Origin: an uncultured SAR86 cluster bacterium | GTDB lineage: Bacteria; Pseudomonadota; Gammaproteobacteria; Magnimaribacterales; TMED112 | Direction: 5' to 3' | Assembly: GCA_902585315.1 (NCBI GenBank) | Contig: CACIDC010000005.1 | Location: 1-55,099, forward strand | Length of the DNA: 55,099 bases | Made by a program: the position numbers and the translations under genes | The notes under the pieces: model-generated | Told to the model about the DNA's origin: nothing | What the model saw: the letters and a program-made list of their open reading frames with translations, nothing else | Databases searched by the model: none | In this document: piece by piece, positions 43,287 through 51,982 of the stretch | How positions within the stretch are numbered: the stretch's first letter is position 1 | Layout: each line of letters opens with the position of its first letter

Positions 43287-45209
43287 TATTTCCTTTTTTG
43301 ATTTTTCAGTATTTTTGGTGAATTTTGACAAAACTTCCAGCATCTTTTGCTTCTTCGAACTTTGAATAATACAAAACATTCTATGTTTAAAACCAATTTT
43401 AGTTACAGGACTATCAAACGGACCGTAAATTTCAAGATCTTCTTGAGATAGTTCTTTTTTAGAATCAACGAGGAATTTTCTTAATCTTGATGGATTTGCA
43501 TCTTCAGCTTTTAAATACATAAGATTTATATAAGGTGCCAAATCAAGTTTTTTTCTCTCAACTAGCAGCTCTTTAGCAATTTTGTGATAACTGCCTGTTT
43601 GAATTAAATTAAAGAGAGGATGATCTGATACTCTCGTTTGTAAATAAACGTTATTTTCTATTCCTGATCTACCAGCTCTTCCAGCTACTTGTATTATTAA
43701 TTGTGCTGTTTGTTCTTGCATATGTATATCTGCACCAAATAAACCAAAATCCATATTTAAAACAATTACTAAACTTACATTTCTAAAATCATGGCCTTTT
43801 GCTAATAACTGTGTGCCAATAAATATTTTTGATTTTGTATCTTTAATGTTTGTTGAGCTCTCTTCTCTTCTTGTTTTTCCTGATACTGCGTCTCGATCAA
43901 TTCGAACAATATTTGCATCAGGAAGTTCTTGCCTTAATAACTCCTCAACTTGCTGTGTTCCTAATCCTCTATAAGTAAAGTCATTACTTCCACAATCTGG
44001 ACAAGTTTTTGGTATTCCCCACACACTTTCGCATCTATGACATTTTAATCTTTGAACATTTTGATGTAGCACTAATGTTGCATCACAACAATTGCCTTTT
44101 GCTATCCAACCACAAGAATTACACATAAAAATTGGTGCATAACCTCTTCGATTCAAAAGTATAAGTGTTTGATGGCCAGCTTTTTCGTTCTCTGCAATTT
44201 TTTTAAGCAATTCATTTGAAATACCACCAGTAGTTTTATGTTGAGTTGTTTGATGGATAGATATTTTTGGTATCGGAGCATCTGAAATTCTTTTATCTAA
44301 AATGCAATGTTCAATTTCATTATTATTTGCTCGATTAATGTTATTTAAAGAAGGAGTAGCAGATGCATAAACGATTCTTGCTTTCGCACAATAAAGCATT
44401 CTTGAAATCTCTCTTGCATCATATCTAAAACCATCTTGTTGCTTATAAGATTGATCGTGTTCTTCATCAAAAATAATTGCACCAAGATTTTTAATTGGTA
44501 GAAAAATTGAAGATCTAGTTCCAATAATTATTTTTGGCCCCTTATTCTTAGAGGCAAGCCACACTTTTATTCTTTGAATAGCTGTTAAGCCAGAATGATT
44601 CAAAAGCACCTTATTACCAAAAGTTTTTTGAAAACTATTAAATATTTGAGGAGTTAAAAAAATTTCTGGCACAAGCACTAAGGCACTTTTGCCTTTATTA
44701 ATTAGATCTTTAATAAAGTGTTTATAGACTTCTGTCTTTCCTGATGATGTTATACCTGAAAGTAGAATTTCTCCTGAAGCTTTTGCTTTAATTGAATTTA
44801 AAGCTTTGGTTTGATCTTTGGTTAGATTATGAAGGTTGTTTGAGATCTCATCAAACTCAGTTTTATTTATATATTTTTCAAGAACTGTTTGAGGTTTGGC
44901 TTTTCTTAGAAAAGATGGAATAAAAGATTCAAAAACAATGCCAATAGGATGCATGTAATAATCAGAAATACTAACTATTTGCTTTAATAATTGTTTATCA
45001 AATAACGGAATATCATCAAGAACCTCAATAATTTGTTTCAATTTATATTTTTCATTAAATTCTTCCGATTGGCTGATTACCACACCTACGAGCTTTCTTC
45101 TTCCAAACTCAACTAAAACTCTTTTACCGATCAAATCAGAGCTAAACTGATTCTTATAGGTAAATGTTTGACGTAATGGAGAAGGAATTGCTACCTGAAC
45201 AAAATTCAT
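43245..45209 (-). CDS. priA: Primosomal replication restart helicase PriA
   Basis: 654 residues, somewhat shorter than E. coli (732). DNA-binding N terminus VQVAIPSPLRQTFTY, Walker A GITSSGKTEVYKHF (about 153), DEEH box IIFDEEHDQSYKQQD, and helicase motifs ILLNRRGYAP and QVAGRAGRSG. The zinc-binding insert has CNSCG, CHRCES and CPDCGSNDF. The second site, usually C-x2-C, reads KGNCCDA, so one cysteine has moved two places. PriA reloads the replisome at stalled forks. Divergent from rpmE2 with 56 bp between. Confidence 0.95.
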   Translation of the reverse strand: MNFVQVAIPSPLRQTFTYKNQFSSDLIGKRVLVEFGRRKLVGVVISQSEEFNEKYKLKQIIEVLDDIPLFDKQLLKQIVSISDYYMHPIGIVFESFIPSFLRKAKPQTVLEKYINKTEFDEISNNLHNLTKDQTKALNSIKAKASGEILLSGITSSGKTEVYKHFIKDLINKGKSALVLVPEIFLTPQIFNSFQKTFGNKVLLNHSGLTAIQRIKVWLASKNKGPKIIIGTRSSIFLPIKNLGAIIFDEEHDQSYKQQDGFRYDAREISRMLYCAKARIVYASATPSLNNINRANNNEIEHCILDKRISDAPIPKISIHQTTQHKTTGGISNELLKKIAENEKAGHQTLILLNRRGYAPIFMCNSCGWIAKGNCCDATLVLHQNVQRLKCHRCESVWGIPKTCPDCGSNDFTYRGLGTQQVEELLRQELPDANIVRIDRDAVSGKTRREESSTNIKDTKSKIFIGTQLLAKGHDFRNVSLVIVLNMDFGLFGADIHMQEQTAQLIIQVAGRAGRSGIENNVYLQTRVSDHPLFNLIQTGSYHKIAKELLVERKKLDLAPYINLMYLKAEDANPSRLRKFLVDSKKELSQEDLEIYGPFDSPVTKIGFKHRMFCIIQSSKKQKMLEVLSKFTKNTEKSKKEISNWVIDIDPINAV

Positions 45210-45216
45210 GAATTTA

Positions 45217-45244
45217 TTGTAATAGATTATTAATTTGATATTAT
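45217..45244 (+). promoter_or_regulatory. Possible promoter of rpmE2
   Basis: TTGTAA (45217-45222), 16-bp spacer, TATTAT (45239-45244). Predicted start about 14 nt before the ATG at 45266. No Shine-Dalgarno in the leader (TTCACACTCAAAATATTTGT). Confidence 0.4.
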
Positions 45245-45265
45245 TTCACACTCAAAATATTTGTT

Positions 45266-45517
45266 ATGAAAAAAGATATACATCCAGAATCTCGCGAAGT
45301 GCTATTCCACGACACAAGTGTGGATCAATATTTTCTTATTCGTTCAACTTTGAAAACTACTCAAACGAAAAAATGGGAAGATGGTAAAACATATCCTTAT
45401 TGTGTTGTAGATACCTCATCAGCGTCTCACCCATTCTATACTGGTCAACAAAAGATCCTTGATACTGGTGGAAGGGTTCAAAGATTTGAGAAAAAATTTG
45501 GTAAGAAATCTGGCTAA
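45266..45517 (+). CDS. rpmE2: Ribosomal protein L31, type B (zinc-free form)
   Basis: 83 residues. It starts [20 protein letters not shown], and contains the type B core [26 protein letters not shown]. The single cysteine is in YPYCVVD, and the C-x2-C zinc ribbon of type A L31 is absent. Type B replaces type A under zinc limitation in bacteria that have both; whether a type A copy exists elsewhere cannot be told here. It overlaps dut (opposite strand) by 4 nt. Confidence 0.93.
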   Translation: MKKDIHPESREVLFHDTSVDQYFLIRSTLKTTQTKKWEDGKTYPYCVVDTSSASHPFYTGQQKILDTGGRVQRFEKKFGKKSG

Positions 45518-45963
45518 TTGCCGGTACTCCCAAATCCTTTCTCACCTCTATCAGTTTCAGCAAATTCAACTACTCCTTCTAAGTCAACTTGTGCAACTTT
45601 AATAACTACTAATTGTGCCACCCTATCGCCAGGCTCTATTAAAATATTTTCTTCTGATCTATTCCACAGAGATATGCTAAGAGGTCCTTGATAATCTGAA
45701 TCTATTAGTCCCATCAAATTTCCACACACTAAACCTTTTTTTGCTCCAAGACCAGATCTTGGTATTACCATTCCTGCAAATTCAGAATCTTCAATGAAAA
45801 TTGAAATACCTGAAGGAATTATAGTTGACTCATTTGGTGCTAATACTAACTGACTATTAATACATGCTATTAGATCTAACCCAGCTGAACCTGAAGTTTG
45901 ATATTTAGGTATTTGAAAATCTTTACCTATTCTTGGATCAAGAATTTTAAATTTTAATTTCAT
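45514..45963 (-). CDS. dut: dUTP diphosphatase
   Basis: 149 residues, trimeric dUTPase. Motif [11 protein letters not shown], motif [12 protein letters not shown], motif [14 protein letters not shown], motif IV RVAQLVV and C-terminal arm motif [11 protein letters not shown] are all present in order. It converts dUTP to dUMP and keeps uracil out of DNA. It is divergent from rpmB with 57 bp between. Confidence 0.95.
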   Translation of the reverse strand: MKLKFKILDPRIGKDFQIPKYQTSGSAGLDLIACINSQLVLAPNESTIIPSGISIFIEDSEFAGMVIPRSGLGAKKGLVCGNLMGLIDSDYQGPLSISLWNRSEENILIEPGDRVAQLVVIKVAQVDLEGVVEFAETDRGEKGFGSTGN

Positions 45964-45980
45964 GAGTAGGAGGTTAATTA

Positions 45981-46009
45981 TTGCATAAAATGAATTACTA
46001 TTTTATTAT
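45981..46009 (+). promoter_or_regulatory. Promoter of rpmB
   Basis: TTGCAT (45981-45986), 17-bp spacer, TATTAT (46004-46009). The ATG at 46021 is 11 nt after the -10, giving a predicted leader of about 4-5 nt and no room for a Shine-Dalgarno. One of the best -35/-10 pairs in the window. Confidence 0.5.
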
Positions 46010-46020
46010 CATCCGTTCTT

Positions 46021-46257
46021 ATGAGTAAGGTGTGTCAAGTAACAGGTAAAAAAGCTATGGTAGGCAATCACGTCTCCCATGCAAAAAATCGTGTGAAACG
46101 TTTATTTAAGCCTAATCTTCACAAACATAAATTTTGGGTAGAATCCGAGAATAAATTTATAACCCTTACTTTATCTACGAAAGGAATGAGAATTATTGAT
46201 AAGAATGGTATCGATACTGTTCTTAAAGACATAAGATCAAGAGGCATAAAAGTTTAA
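46021..46257 (+). CDS. rpmB: Ribosomal protein L28
   Basis: 78 residues. [20 protein letters not shown] is the L28 start (CxVTGK, GNxVSHA). In most gammaproteobacteria rpmB is followed at once by rpmG (L33); here maf follows after two bases and no L33 is seen nearby. No Shine-Dalgarno; strong promoter directly upstream. Confidence 0.96.
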   Translation: MSKVCQVTGKKAMVGNHVSHAKNRVKRLFKPNLHKHKFWVESENKFITLTLSTKGMRIIDKNGIDTVLKDIRSRGIKV

Positions 46258-46259
46258 TC

Positions 46260-46835
46260 TTGCTTTTACTTGCTTCAGCATCTCAAAGACGTACAGAATT
46301 GCTCGATTTGATGGGCATAAATCATAAAGTTATTGATCAAAAATTCGATGAGGACTCTGTAATCGAGACAGATCCAGTATTGTGTTCAAAATTAATTGTC
46401 GAAGGTAAAAATAAAAGTGCGCGAGCTTTGTTATCAACAACAAAGGATAAAAGTTACCCAGTTTTAACAGCAGATACCTTAGTCTTTACACCTTCCAGGA
46501 AAATTGTTGGAAAGCCAAAAAATTATGAGCATTCAAGGGAACTTCTTCGAGAGTTCTCAGGCGCAACTCATAGTGTTTTCTCAACAGTAATGATTAGCAC
46601 AACAGAGCAATCATTATTAAAAACTTGTGAAACAAAAGTTTCTTTTAAAAATATGACAAAAGAGGAAATAGAAGAGTATGTTTTATCTGAAGAAGGAGTT
46701 GGAAAAGCGGGAGCATATGGCATACATGGTCCAGCAGGCAAATACGTTACGAATATAGAAGGCAGTTATACAAATGTCGTGGGTCTACCAGTACATGAAA
46801 CCTATGAAATTTTAAAAGAATTAAATCTACTTTAA
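46260..46835 (+). CDS. maf: Maf-family nucleotide pyrophosphatase
   Basis: 191 residues. It starts with TTG at 46260, two bases after rpmB. This is required because the family N-terminal LLASASQRRTELL begins at residue 3. The catalytic aspartate is in VLTADTLVF, and GVGKAGAYGIHG corresponds to KAGAYGIQG of YhdE-type Maf (dTTP/UTP pyrophosphatase). It hydrolyses noncanonical or excess nucleoside triphosphates. The 3' end overlaps ubiH by 4 nt. Confidence 0.9.
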   Translation: MLLLASASQRRTELLDLMGINHKVIDQKFDEDSVIETDPVLCSKLIVEGKNKSARALLSTTKDKSYPVLTADTLVFTPSRKIVGKPKNYEHSRELLREFSGATHSVFSTVMISTTEQSLLKTCETKVSFKNMTKEEIEEYVLSEEGVGKAGAYGIHGPAGKYVTNIEGSYTNVVGLPVHETYEILKELNLL

Positions 46836-47920
46836 TTTTTGTTTGCGTAATCTACGATCTTTTCTTTTAAATCTGGAATTTTATTTAGAAATTTCATCCC
46901 AGAGTTAAGTATTTTTTCTGATAGGCCTTCTGCATTTCCAAAAGCACCAAAAATACTTTGAATTATCCATGTCATTTGGATATTTTTGTTATTTCTTTTT
47001 TTGTTATATTGGCTCAACACTTTCATATCGCCAGAGATGAGTTGATCAAGATTTTCGTCTAGCTGCATAATATCACCGATACCTAAGTTTAAACCCTGAC
47101 CAGCCATTGGGTGAAAAGTATTTGCAGCATCACCACATAGGACTGTTTTTCCAATATATAAGCTTTTTGCTCTGGAATGTTTTAATTCAAAACCATTACC
47201 TAGTTGCAAGCTACTAAAATCTAATCCCAATTTAAACTTTACATTCAACTCTTGAAGTTCCTCACTGACAATACCAGTCGAATTTGTACAAAAAATAATA
47301 GAGTACTGCTCTTCTTTATCATTTAAAGGCAGCAATGCTAGAGTTCCGGAATTCAAAAAATACTGTTTGGCAATATTATTATGTTTTGCTTTTACACAAG
47401 TTACATAGGCTTTTTGCCCATAGAACCATTCATCACTTTCAAAATCTAATAATTGCCTTACCATCGAATTCATCCCATCGGTAGCAAACAAAAATTCAGC
47501 TTCAATCTCATTTTTATTTGTTTGAACTATTGGATTATCAGGATTCTTTATACCTATTATTTCCTCATTCCATTTAATATTCTTTTCAACATTTTTAATT
47601 AATTTTTCATGCAGATCGTAAAGCAAGCAAATTGAAGTGACTTTATCATTCTCGTTTTTATCTAAAGTCATTGTTAAATCACGATTTTGATATAGTTCCA
47701 TTTTGCTGACGGGCGTGGCCCATTTATTTATGTCAATTTGTTTGTCTAAAGAGTTAAGAAATAAAATTGTATCTTTAGTTAAAGCAACAGTTCTAAAGGG
47801 AATTTTTTTAAGTTCTTTATTCTTTTCGAGTATGACGAAAGGCATATCTCTTTTTTTAAGGATCATGCCTAGAAGACAGCCTATTATTCCAGCACCTGCA
47901 ATAACAATTGGTTTTGACAT
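46832..47920 (-). CDS. ubiH: FAD-dependent ubiquinone-biosynthesis hydroxylase (UbiH/VisC family)
   Basis: 362 residues. The FAD loop IAGAGIIGCLLGMILKK is at the N terminus, and the second FAD motif LCGDAANTFHPMAGQGLNLG (about 262-281) is the UbiH/UbiF/UbiI signature. It hydroxylates the aromatic ring of a ubiquinone precursor. Position behind pepP (one-base overlap) fits the pepP–ubiH gene order of gammaproteobacteria; UbiH is favoured over UbiI/UbiF by that order only. No second visC-like gene follows. Confidence 0.85.
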   Translation of the reverse strand: MSKPIVIAGAGIIGCLLGMILKKRDMPFVILEKNKELKKIPFRTVALTKDTILFLNSLDKQIDINKWATPVSKMELYQNRDLTMTLDKNENDKVTSICLLYDLHEKLIKNVEKNIKWNEEIIGIKNPDNPIVQTNKNEIEAEFLFATDGMNSMVRQLLDFESDEWFYGQKAYVTCVKAKHNNIAKQYFLNSGTLALLPLNDKEEQYSIIFCTNSTGIVSEELQELNVKFKLGLDFSSLQLGNGFELKHSRAKSLYIGKTVLCGDAANTFHPMAGQGLNLGIGDIMQLDENLDQLISGDMKVLSQYNKKRNNKNIQMTWIIQSIFGAFGNAEGLSEKILNSGMKFLNKIPDLKEKIVDYANKN

Positions 47921-49218
47921 TATGAATTCATTAAATTTTCGATGTCATCTATTTCAACAGGCACCTTAGAAGTAAGATTTTCAAAACCATCATCAGTTAT
48001 TAGAATGTCATTTTCAATTCTGATCCCAATACCTTTCCACTTATTATCTACTTCAGCCGTTTCATTTACATAAATTCCAGGCTCGATTGTCATTACCATT
48101 CCTTTTTCAAATTTAATTTCTTCAGCATCCAAAGAATAAGGACAATCATCATGAACATCCAGACCCATCCAATGTCCAATTTTATGGTAATAAAATTCTC
48201 TAAAGAGCTGCTTTTCAAGGACTTCATCTAAACTTCCTTTTAAGAAACCAATATCAAGCAAACCCTGAGAGAGGACTTTTTCTGAGGTTTTTTGTGGGTT
48301 TGTGCAAGGAGCTCCGATTTTTGCTGCATCACAAGCTGCGTTATGAGCTGCTAAAACAACATCATAAACAGCTTTTTGTTCAGCAGAAAATTTTCCATTT
48401 ATTGGAAATGTTCGCGTAATGTCAGAAGCATACATGCCGTACTCGCAGCCTGCATCCACAAGAACTAATTCACCGTCTTTAATTTGTTGATTATTATTAA
48501 TGTAATGCAATATGCAAGCTCTGGCTCCGCCAGCAACAATTGGCGTATATGAGGCTTCTCGAGAACCATTTATTTTAAATTCATTTAGATACATGCACTC
48601 AAGATCATATTCAGACATGCCAACCTCAACATTTTGCATTACATTTCGATGAGATATGGCTGCTATTTCGCATGATTTTCTTATTAAACTTATTTCTTCA
48701 TCATCTTTGACAAGTCTCATACTACCCAAAATGTTGGAAAAGTTTTTTAAGTCAATATTGCCTTGATGCCTTTCCATAGAATTTGCTGAATTTATCCAAT
48801 TAGTAATCTTTGAATCAAAATCTAAATTCTTGCCAACAAGTGCATATAAAGTTTCATTACCTCTAATTAACTCAGGCAAAACATCATTTATATTATTAAT
48901 GTCATAAGCTTCGTCAAAACCAAAAAAATCTTTTGCTGCTTCTGGGCCCCACATAAAACCATCCCATTTTTCAAGTTCTGGATTCTTTTGCCTACAAAAC
49001 AATGTTGAATGACCATTGCTATGTAACAACATTACAGAATCAGGTTCCTGAAAGCCTGTGCAGTAATAGAAGTTACTGTCTTGTCTAAAAGGAAATGTAG
49101 TATCATTATTTCTTGATACTAGTTTTGCTGAACTAATTAATAGAACGGAGTTTTTATCCATCCTTTTTACAATTTCAGCTCTTCTAGCTTTGAAAGTATT
49201 TACATTTAAATCTGACAT
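47920..49218 (-). CDS. pepP: Xaa-Pro aminopeptidase
   Basis: 432 residues, M24B family. Two metal ions are bound by aspartates in LVDAGCEYGM and ASDITRTFP, His in GHWMGLDVHD, and glutamates in MTIEPGIYV and GIRIENDILI. An N-terminal creatinase-like domain includes FPFRQDSNFYYCTGF. It removes N-terminal residues before proline. TAATAT (49230-49225) ends exactly 6 nt before the ATG. The divergent coiled-coil gene begins only 11 bp away. Confidence 0.94.
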   Translation of the reverse strand: MSDLNVNTFKARRAEIVKRMDKNSVLLISSAKLVSRNNDTTFPFRQDSNFYYCTGFQEPDSVMLLHSNGHSTLFCRQKNPELEKWDGFMWGPEAAKDFFGFDEAYDINNINDVLPELIRGNETLYALVGKNLDFDSKITNWINSANSMERHQGNIDLKNFSNILGSMRLVKDDEEISLIRKSCEIAAISHRNVMQNVEVGMSEYDLECMYLNEFKINGSREASYTPIVAGGARACILHYINNNQQIKDGELVLVDAGCEYGMYASDITRTFPINGKFSAEQKAVYDVVLAAHNAACDAAKIGAPCTNPQKTSEKVLSQGLLDIGFLKGSLDEVLEKQLFREFYYHKIGHWMGLDVHDDCPYSLDAEEIKFEKGMVMTIEPGIYVNETAEVDNKWKGIGIRIENDILITDDGFENLTSKVPVEIDDIENLMNS

Positions 49219-49230
49219 AGACGCATATTA
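49219..49230 (-). promoter_or_regulatory. -10 hexamer of pepP overlapping a divergent start codon
   Basis: Minus-strand TAATAT (49230-49225), then GCGTCT, then the pepP ATG (49218). Position 49230 is also the first base of the divergent gene's ATG, so the pepP core promoter lies partly inside that gene. Confidence 0.4.
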
Positions 49231-49415
49231 TGCACGAAAAAATAAAAAAATTATCAGCCTTAGTAGATAAACTTATAGAACAAAATTTCAAGTTAAAAAC
49301 GGAATCAAAATCTATGCGCAATAAAATTGAAGAGTTGCAACGCAAAATTGAAAACCTTGAAAGAGAGAATCAATCGTTAGTCATAAAGTCTTCAGAGAAT
49401 AAAAATAGTGAGTAA
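49230..49415 (+). CDS. Short coiled-coil protein, TIGR02449 / ZapB-like family
   Basis: 61 residues, almost entirely heptad-repeat coiled coil (KKLSALVDKLIEQNFKLKTE, then IEELQRKIENLERENQSL). In other gammaproteobacteria a 60-70 residue coiled coil of the TIGR02449 type sits between pepP–ubiH and zapA. Position beside pepP supports that identity. Here zapA, ssrS (6S RNA) and ygfB do not follow. Its role may be in cell division by analogy with ZapB, but that is inference. Confidence 0.65.
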   Translation: MHEKIKKLSALVDKLIEQNFKLKTESKSMRNKIEELQRKIENLERENQSLVIKSSENKNSE

Positions 49416-50442
49416 ACAGTTTTCAGGAACAAAAGAAGTCGCAGAAAATCTAGCTTTTAGTCTAGATGATTTAAATAAGTACTTACGTGAGAAGGAAATT
49501 GATATTTCTTTAATATCAGAATGCAAACAATTCAAAGGCGGTCAATCTAATCCAACATATTTATTAACTGGCAATGGGGAAAACTATGTACTTAGAAGAA
49601 AACCACCAGGAAAACTCCTTAAAAGTGCGCATGCAGTCGATAGGGAATATAGGGTAATTAGTGCATTAAAGCATACCCCCGTGCCAACACCTAAAACTTA
49701 CCATCTTTGTGAGGACCCAAAAGTTATTGGTACAGATTTTTACATTATGGAATATTGTGATGGGGTTATTTATTGGGATCCGGTAGCTTCTGAAGTAGAT
49801 ACCGAAAGACGAAAAGGTATTTTTGATCAATTAAATTTTGGAATAAGTGCTCTCCATTCACAAAATTACAAAAAATTAGGTTTAGAGGACTTTGGCAAGG
49901 AAGGAAACTACATAGAGAGACAAATCTCAAGATGGTCAAAACAATATTTTGATTCTGAAACGGAAGTTATTGACTCAATGCATAAATTGATTGATTGGCT
50001 CCCCAGCAAAACACCGAAACAAAAATATACAACTATAGTCCACGGCGATTATCGTTTAGATAATGTTGTAATGACGAGCAATGATAAAAATATGGCAATA
50101 CTTGACTGGGAGCTTTCTACCATAGGCGATCCACTTGCAGATTTTGGTTACCACTGTTTACTCTGGCATATTGGGAATATTGACGATGCTGCTGCTAAAA
50201 ACCTCGGAATTTATACTGAAGCAGAGTATTTAGATCTCTATTTGAAAAGAACTAAAATGGAACTAGAAAGTGAATGGGATTTTTACATTATTTTTTCTCT
50301 TTTTAAGGTAGCGGGTATATGCCAAGGCATCTTGGGTAGAGTAAGAGATGGGACGGCAGCAAGTGAGTTTGCTATCCAAATGGGGAAACGTGCCAAAATG
50401 TTTGCAGATTTAGGTTGGGAGAAGGTAAAAAAAATATCATGA
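49408..50442 (+). CDS. APH-fold phosphotransferase, ACAD10/ACAD11 N-domain type
   Basis: 344 residues from GTG 49408, overlapping the coiled-coil gene by 8 nt. GGQSNPTYLL, RRKPPGKLLKSAHAVDREYR, the catalytic loop VHGDYRLDNVV and the metal loop ILDWELSTIGDPLADFGYH are the pattern of the kinase domain of ACAD10/11 and of bacterial LvaA. Those enzymes phosphorylate the 4-hydroxyl of 4-hydroxyacyl-CoA. The exact substrate here is unknown. The DUF1338 gene starts in an ATGA overlap, so they are translated together. Confidence 0.85.
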   Translation: MSKQFSGTKEVAENLAFSLDDLNKYLREKEIDISLISECKQFKGGQSNPTYLLTGNGENYVLRRKPPGKLLKSAHAVDREYRVISALKHTPVPTPKTYHLCEDPKVIGTDFYIMEYCDGVIYWDPVASEVDTERRKGIFDQLNFGISALHSQNYKKLGLEDFGKEGNYIERQISRWSKQYFDSETEVIDSMHKLIDWLPSKTPKQKYTTIVHGDYRLDNVVMTSNDKNMAILDWELSTIGDPLADFGYHCLLWHIGNIDDAAAKNLGIYTEAEYLDLYLKRTKMELESEWDFYIIFSLFKVAGICQGILGRVRDGTAASEFAIQMGKRAKMFADLGWEKVKKIS

Positions 50443-51215
50443 GCAATATCGATACATTTTTAAATGAAATGTGGAAGAATTATATTTCATACACACCATC
50501 AGCTGAAAAAATATCCAAACTTTTTGGCGAAGAAGTCGTAAATGATCATATTGCTTTTAGAACATTAGATTTAAAGCAGTGCAACATACACAAACAATCT
50601 GACTATTTGCAGCAGTTTGGCTATAAAATCTCTGGTGATTATCATTTTGAGCAAAAAAAATTAAATGCCATACATTTAGAAAATATAGATGAAAGATTTC
50701 CTAAAATTTTTCTATCTGAACTTATTCTTGGAGAATTTACTCCAGAGTTAAAAGAATTTTTTGTGAATCTTTTGAGCAAAGTTAATCTAACTGAAAAAGA
50801 CTTATTCATGGGAGGCAGGTCTTGGGAATTAGATTATGATGTCTACACTAAACTTTCTCAAGAAAGTGAGTATGCATCATGGTTATATGTATGGGGCTTT
50901 TGTCCAAATCATTTTACTGTGTCTATAAATCACTTAACCGAATACCAAGATATTAAGGATGTTAATGCAATGATTAAAGAAAATGGCTTCATTCTCAATA
51001 GCTCAGGAGGAGAAATTAAAGGCACAAAGGAAGAACTTTTAGAACAATCATCAATCATGGCAGATAAAATAAAAGTTCAGTTTGGATCAATTAATGAAAC
51101 TGTGCCTAGCTGCTATTACGAATTTGCCAAACGTTATTCAGATAGCTCAGGAAAAATATATCAAGGGTTTGTAACTACTTCAGCAGATAAGATATTTGAG
51201 AGTACAAATAAGTAA
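50439..51215 (+). CDS. DUF1338-family protein, VOC-fold dioxygenase candidate
   Basis: 258 residues from ATG 50439 (ATGA overlap with the kinase). VVNDHIAFRTLD carries the first metal histidine, PNHFTVSINHL a second, and CYYEFAKRY a possible glutamate, as in the DUF1338 family (HglS/YdcJ). HglS is a 2-oxoadipate dioxygenase/decarboxylase giving 2-hydroxyglutarate. This protein is much shorter than HglS, so the function may differ. It ends one base before folK on the other strand. Confidence 0.75.
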   Translation: MSNIDTFLNEMWKNYISYTPSAEKISKLFGEEVVNDHIAFRTLDLKQCNIHKQSDYLQQFGYKISGDYHFEQKKLNAIHLENIDERFPKIFLSELILGEFTPELKEFFVNLLSKVNLTEKDLFMGGRSWELDYDVYTKLSQESEYASWLYVWGFCPNHFTVSINHLTEYQDIKDVNAMIKENGFILNSSGGEIKGTKEELLEQSSIMADKIKVQFGSINETVPSCYYEFAKRYSDSSGKIYQGFVTTSADKIFESTNK

Positions 51216-51216
51216 C

Positions 51217-51618
51217 TTAGTTCTTAATTTCAGCTAAAGGTTTTTGAATAAATTCATATTTATTTATATAAGGATCTGGCAATTCATAACCATCTATAAA
51301 TCCTTCAAAATCGTTCCAAATAATAATATCGAGATCAAGCGTCCTGGAAGTGAATTTATTATTAGGGTCTCTTGTTCTGCCACATAAAACTTCGATATTT
51401 TTCAATAGAGAGACTGTATCTTTAAAATCTAGCTCTGTAGTACATCTTAGAACTAGATTCAAGAAATTATCTCCATCCATTCCAACTGCTTTTGAGATAT
51501 GTTCGCTGCTTACTGCTTCAAGATTTACTTCAATAGATTCTTTAATAAGATTTAGGCCCTTTTTGACATTTTCTTGTGGCTCAATGTTAGAACCAACAAG
51601 AACATAAAATTTATTCAT
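51217..51618 (-). CDS. folK: HPPK (6-hydroxymethyl-dihydropterin pyrophosphokinase)
   Basis: 133 residues, shorter than E. coli FolK (159). N-terminal YVLVGSNIEPQENV and the signature RTRDPNNKFTSRTLDLDIII hold the substrate and magnesium residues. ELPDPYINKYEFIQKPLAEI is the usual C-terminal block (normally P-H in place of P-Y). It transfers pyrophosphate from ATP to the pterin for folate synthesis. It overlaps folB by 8 nt. Confidence 0.92.
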   Translation of the reverse strand: MNKFYVLVGSNIEPQENVKKGLNLIKESIEVNLEAVSSEHISKAVGMDGDNFLNLVLRCTTELDFKDTVSLLKNIEVLCGRTRDPNNKFTSRTLDLDIIIWNDFEGFIDGYELPDPYINKYEFIQKPLAEIKN

Positions 51619-51982
51619 AGTCTTTCGAGGTTCGCTCTATTATCACCCCCACATCTTTGGAGAATCGAAGTGCACCTGGCTTTGAGACCCTAAGTTTAAT
51701 CCAATTTACGTCAAAGTCTTTGATCACCATCTCAGCGATTTTCTCTGCAAAGGTTTCAACAAGCTCAAATTTATTTTCCTCAATAAATGAAATAATTTTT
51801 TTAGTAATTGTTTTGTAATCAGTTGTTGCTTCAATCTTATCTTCTTTTGAAGCTGAAAAATTATCGTGATCTATTTCATAAGAAAGACTAATTTCCTGTT
51901 TAATCTTTTTTTCCCAATCAAAGATACCAATTGTGCCTTTAACCCGAAGATCTTCTACATATATTCGATCTTTTTTAATCAT
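51611..51982 (-). CDS. folB: Dihydroneopterin aldolase
   Basis: 123 residues. VEDLRVKGTIGIFDWEKKIK is the family start, VETFAEKIAEMV the conserved glutamate block, and KLRVSKPGALRFSKDVGV carries the catalytic lysine. It cleaves dihydroneopterin to 6-hydroxymethyl-dihydropterin, the substrate of the next gene folK. It overlaps tsaD by 8 nt and folK by 8 nt; tsaD–folB–folK form one overlapping unit. Confidence 0.93.
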   Translation of the reverse strand: MIKKDRIYVEDLRVKGTIGIFDWEKKIKQEISLSYEIDHDNFSASKEDKIEATTDYKTITKKIISFIEENKFELVETFAEKIAEMVIKDFDVNWIKLRVSKPGALRFSKDVGVIIERTSKDYE

